This document shows positions 4,882 through 6,986 of a stretch of 6,986 nucleotides of DNA, piece after piece (the stretch's first letter is position 1; each line of letters begins with the position of its first letter). The notes beneath the pieces are model-generated. The model did not search any database. It saw only the letters and a program-made list of their open reading frames with translations, and was not told the origin of the DNA. Position numbers and translations under genes: made by a program. The DNA is taken from NCBI GenBank assembly GCA_964413275.1, contig CAYPSO010000173.1, positions 1 through 6,986 on the forward strand, written 5' to 3'. The stretch is from JAABRE01 sp964413275. Its GTDB lineage: Bacteria > Cyanobacteriota > Cyanobacteriia > Cyanobacteriales > JAABRE01.

Positions 4882-4985
4882 ATTTTAATCGTAAGGGTGT
4901 CTTAGAAGATATGGCTAAAGGTGATACACAATCTCTAAATCAATTTATCAAACAAATGCCACAAAAACATGATATTTCTAGTTAA
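4881..4985 (+). pseudogene. Possible C-terminal gene remnant or tiny ORF
   Basis: A plus-strand frame ending at TAA 4983-4985 reads RKGVLEDMAKGDTQSLNQF (from about 4890) and continues IKQMPQKHDISS. This stretch is polar and protein-like, unlike the hydrophobic AT-rich reading just upstream (4845-4880). The only ATG in it (4911) gives 24 residues, without a Shine-Dalgarno. I do not recognise a family. It could be the tail of a lost gene, a small protein, or chance. Confidence 0.25.
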
Positions 4986-4996
4986 ATTAACTCGTA

Positions 4997-5023
4997 ATGC
5001 TAAACTAAAAATATAATTAGCAT
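4997..5023. other. AT-rich inverted repeat downstream of the PBP2 gene
   Basis: ATGCTAA (4997-5003) and TTAGCAT (5017-5023) are perfect inverses 13 bases apart, starting 8 bases after the PBP2 stop codon on the minus strand. The position suits a transcript-end hairpin, but the stem is weak and no T-run follows it on the minus strand, so a terminator call is not justified. Confidence 0.3.
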
Positions 5024-5031
5024 AAAAACCC

Positions 5032-6840
5032 CTACTTAGATGGTTCTTTATTAAAATAAGCTTCCATAACTTGACGCACCATTGGGCCAGCTACAGAGCC
5101 ACCGCCACCACCTGTATGTTCTCCAAAAGCCACTACCACAATTTCTGGTTTATCGTAGGGAGCAAAACCACCAAACCAAGTGTGTACCTTTTTCGGAGGA
5201 GCTTCTGCTGTGCCGCTTTTACCAGCAGCAGGAGGTAAATCGGGGGTATTCAAAACTTTACCTGTACCCGATGTTACTACCTGTCTGAGTCCTTTTCTTA
5301 AGATATCTACGGTACTGGGTTTAAGATTGAGAGAAGTTCGCCATTCTTGAGGAGGTCGATTATCTTTAACTAAATGGGGCTTAACGCGATCGCCTCCGTT
5401 GGCGGGAACAGCAAACATGACTCCTACCTGTAAGGGTGTAGCAAGGGTAAAACCTTGACCTATGGACATATTAACCGTATCTCCCCCAGACCATTCCCAA
5501 TTGTAAACCCTTTTTTTCCATTCTGAATCTGCAATTAAACCCGGTGCTTCTCCATTTAATTCAATGCCCGTTTTTTCGCCAAAACCATATCTACGAGCCC
5601 AATCAATCAAAGCTGGGCCTTCAACCCCCCTACCTACCTGACCAAAAAAGGTATTACTACTCATAGCCAAGGCTGTTAAATAACCGATAGAGCCAAAACC
5701 TGCCCTATTCCAATCATGGAATCTCACCCCACCAACGGCAATATAGGCAGAAGTTCTTAAAATTACATTGGGTGGATATTTGCCTGTTTCCATACCGGCG
5801 GTAGCTGTCACTACTTTAAAAGTCGAAGCAGGAGGAAAACCACGCATAGCCCGATTAATAAAAGGATCGCCCTTAGCCTGTAACTTTTTCCAAATTTCTG
5901 GAGTAATTCGACCGGAAAAGAGATTAGGATCGAATTTAGGATTACTTACCATTGCTAAAACTCCCCCATCTCTGGGATCAATGGCCACAATAGCCCCTAA
6001 ACGATCGCCTAAAGCTGCTTCAGCCGCCATTTGCACCTTTAAATCGAGGGTTAAAGCTACATCATTACCAGCTTTGGGAGGTTTGTCTTCTAATAATCTA
6101 ACGGTTTTGCCTGCTCCATTTACCTCAACTTGTTGCCCGCCCCATTCTCCACGCAATTGTTCTTCAAAGGCTGATTCTACTCCCATTTTCCCGATAATAT
6201 CGCCCATGCGATAACCTTCTGATTTTTTTTCTTTTAAAGTATCCGCATTAATTTCTCCGGTATAACCCAAAACATGACAAGCTATTTCTTTATGGGGATA
6301 ATGGCGAATGGATTCAATATCAATTTTTACCCCGTCTAATTCCTGATGATATTCCTCTAAAGCGGTCATTTGTGCTGGGGTAAGATTGCGGGCTATTCTG
6401 ATTAAAGTGGGGGAAGTATAATCAGCTTGACTTACTTTGCGCTGAATCTCAGCTTCAGGAATGGATAAGATTTCAGAAAGACGACGTAGAGTTATTGGCC
6501 AAGTTTCTTTTTTCTGAGCGATGGGCCAAATAAAGGCAGAATAGGATAAACGGGTAGTAGCTAAAACTTTACCTTTGCGATCGTAAATGTTACCCCTTAC
6601 TGGCGGTTTGGGAATGATACGAATGCGATTGTTATCAGCTTTTTCAACAAAGTGTTTGCCTTCGACTAATTGTAAATAAGCTAAACGAGAACCAATGCCA
6701 CCAAACAACAACAGACTTACTAACAACATGATAAAAACAGACTGGTATTGATTGCCTACTGTTAGTTCTTTTTTACTATCTGGCTTACGAATATTTTGTT
6801 TTTGTCGTTTACGAGAGAAGTCCGGTTGAATGATTGTCAT
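5032..6840 (-). CDS. mrdA: Penicillin-binding protein 2 (class B transpeptidase)
   Basis: A 602-residue inner-membrane D,D-transpeptidase that cross-links peptidoglycan during cell elongation. After a basic cytoplasmic tail (1-30) comes one membrane segment (about 34-57), then the periplasmic dimerisation/pedestal part with PPVRGNIYDRKGKVLAT (79-95), YPHKEIACHVLGYTGEI (181-197) and GKMGVESAFEEQLRG (217-231). The catalytic domain follows from about 262 with all three active-site motifs: SxxK as STFK (Ser339 nucleophile, Lys342), SxN as SSN (394-396) and KSGT (541-544). Length, single anchor and the long G-E-INAD/G-K-GVE region favour PBP2 over the division enzyme PBP3/FtsI. The KSGT motif with Ser in place of Thr is within the family's normal range. 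The ATG at 6840 has no clear Shine-Dalgarno. No rodA or mreBCD is in the window. Confidence 0.92.
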   Translation of the reverse strand: MTIIQPDFSRKRQKQNIRKPDSKKELTVGNQYQSVFIMLLVSLLLFGGIGSRLAYLQLVEGKHFVEKADNNRIRIIPKPPVRGNIYDRKGKVLATTRLSYSAFIWPIAQKKETWPITLRRLSEILSIPEAEIQRKVSQADYTSPTLIRIARNLTPAQMTALEEYHQELDGVKIDIESIRHYPHKEIACHVLGYTGEINADTLKEKKSEGYRMGDIIGKMGVESAFEEQLRGEWGGQQVEVNGAGKTVRLLEDKPPKAGNDVALTLDLKVQMAAEAALGDRLGAIVAIDPRDGGVLAMVSNPKFDPNLFSGRITPEIWKKLQAKGDPFINRAMRGFPPASTFKVVTATAGMETGKYPPNVILRTSAYIAVGGVRFHDWNRAGFGSIGYLTALAMSSNTFFGQVGRGVEGPALIDWARRYGFGEKTGIELNGEAPGLIADSEWKKRVYNWEWSGGDTVNMSIGQGFTLATPLQVGVMFAVPANGGDRVKPHLVKDNRPPQEWRTSLNLKPSTVDILRKGLRQVVTSGTGKVLNTPDLPPAAGKSGTAEAPPKKVHTWFGGFAPYDKPEIVVVAFGEHTGGGGGSVAGPMVRQVMEAYFNKEPSK

Positions 6841-6986
6841 ATAATCAGATAATGAAAATCAGAAAAAATTATTTGTTACTCTATTTATTATTTTTGCTTA
6901 CTTTTTAGAAAAAAGCGATGCTTCAACTTTTAAGCTGTCACATAAATTAACTTTTGAGAGAGGAGTCAGTTTTTTCATTGAACATT
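6841..6986. other. Upstream region of PBP2, possible tail of another minus-strand gene
   Basis: This 146-base edge holds AT-rich leader sequence with no clear promoter. A minus-strand frame open from the window edge to a TAA at 6898-6900 includes an ATG at 6978 and reads MKKLTPLSKVNLCDSLKVEA, then SLFSKK. It could be the end of an upstream gene cut by the window or a chance frame. A purine-rich GAGAGAGGAG (6956-6965) on the plus strand could be a Shine-Dalgarno for a gene starting beyond the edge. Confidence 0.25.

Noticed and set aside
5082..5288. 68-residue plus-strand frame inside the PBP2 gene
   Set aside because: Antisense shadow over the KSGT region; no recognisable domain.
5768..6214. 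148-residue plus-strand frame inside the PBP2 gene
   Set aside because: It is antisense to the catalytic and pedestal coding sequence, which has all expected motifs; the open frame reflects codon bias.

Overview
The window looks like the chromosome of an AT-rich, probably unicellular cyanobacterium. Three perfect copies of the HIP1 octamer GCGATCGC (352-359, 4232-4239, 5386-5393), tandem heptamers of the TGTTGCC / GGGAACA type, a GTAGGGTGGGCA-type dispersed repeat, and a LysR regulator of the CmpR/NdhR type all point the same way. The genus cannot be fixed from sequence alone.

Layout. Positions 1-225 hold no convincing gene, only repeat-derived sequence. On the minus strand follow a small NTF2/SnoaL-like protein (226-576) and, 32 bases upstream of it, a LysR regulator of the inorganic-carbon type (609-1556) that appears to start at TTG. 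A 197-base intergenic region with a 16-base dyad separates this regulator from the divergent plus-strand pair coaX (type III pantothenate kinase, 1754-2461) and a DUF427 protein (2488-2772). The gap 2773-3201 holds a degenerate inverted repeat, a complete small transposable element (2898-3084) with perfect 11-base terminal inverted repeats and 8-base target duplications, and a repeat half-site. Next is a plus-strand glutathionyl-hydroquinone reductase (3202-4170). The minus strand then carries a YoeB-type toxin and its antitoxin overlapping by 4 bases (4357-4844), and a class B penicillin-binding protein of the PBP2/MrdA type (5032-6840). The right edge (6841-6986) is upstream sequence, possibly including the tail of another minus-strand gene.

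The genes do not form one pathway. They are housekeeping and stress functions (CoA synthesis, thiol/quinone chemistry, cell-wall elongation), one regulator and one toxin-antitoxin pair, separated by repeat-rich spacers. The most noteworthy items are the non-autonomous element at 2898-3084, whose 8-base duplication and GG-starting ends resemble the ISL3 family and which carries the heptamer array inside it, and the antitoxin, which seems to join a DUF104-like N-terminus to a YefM-like C-terminus. I found no clear undescribed multi-gene system.
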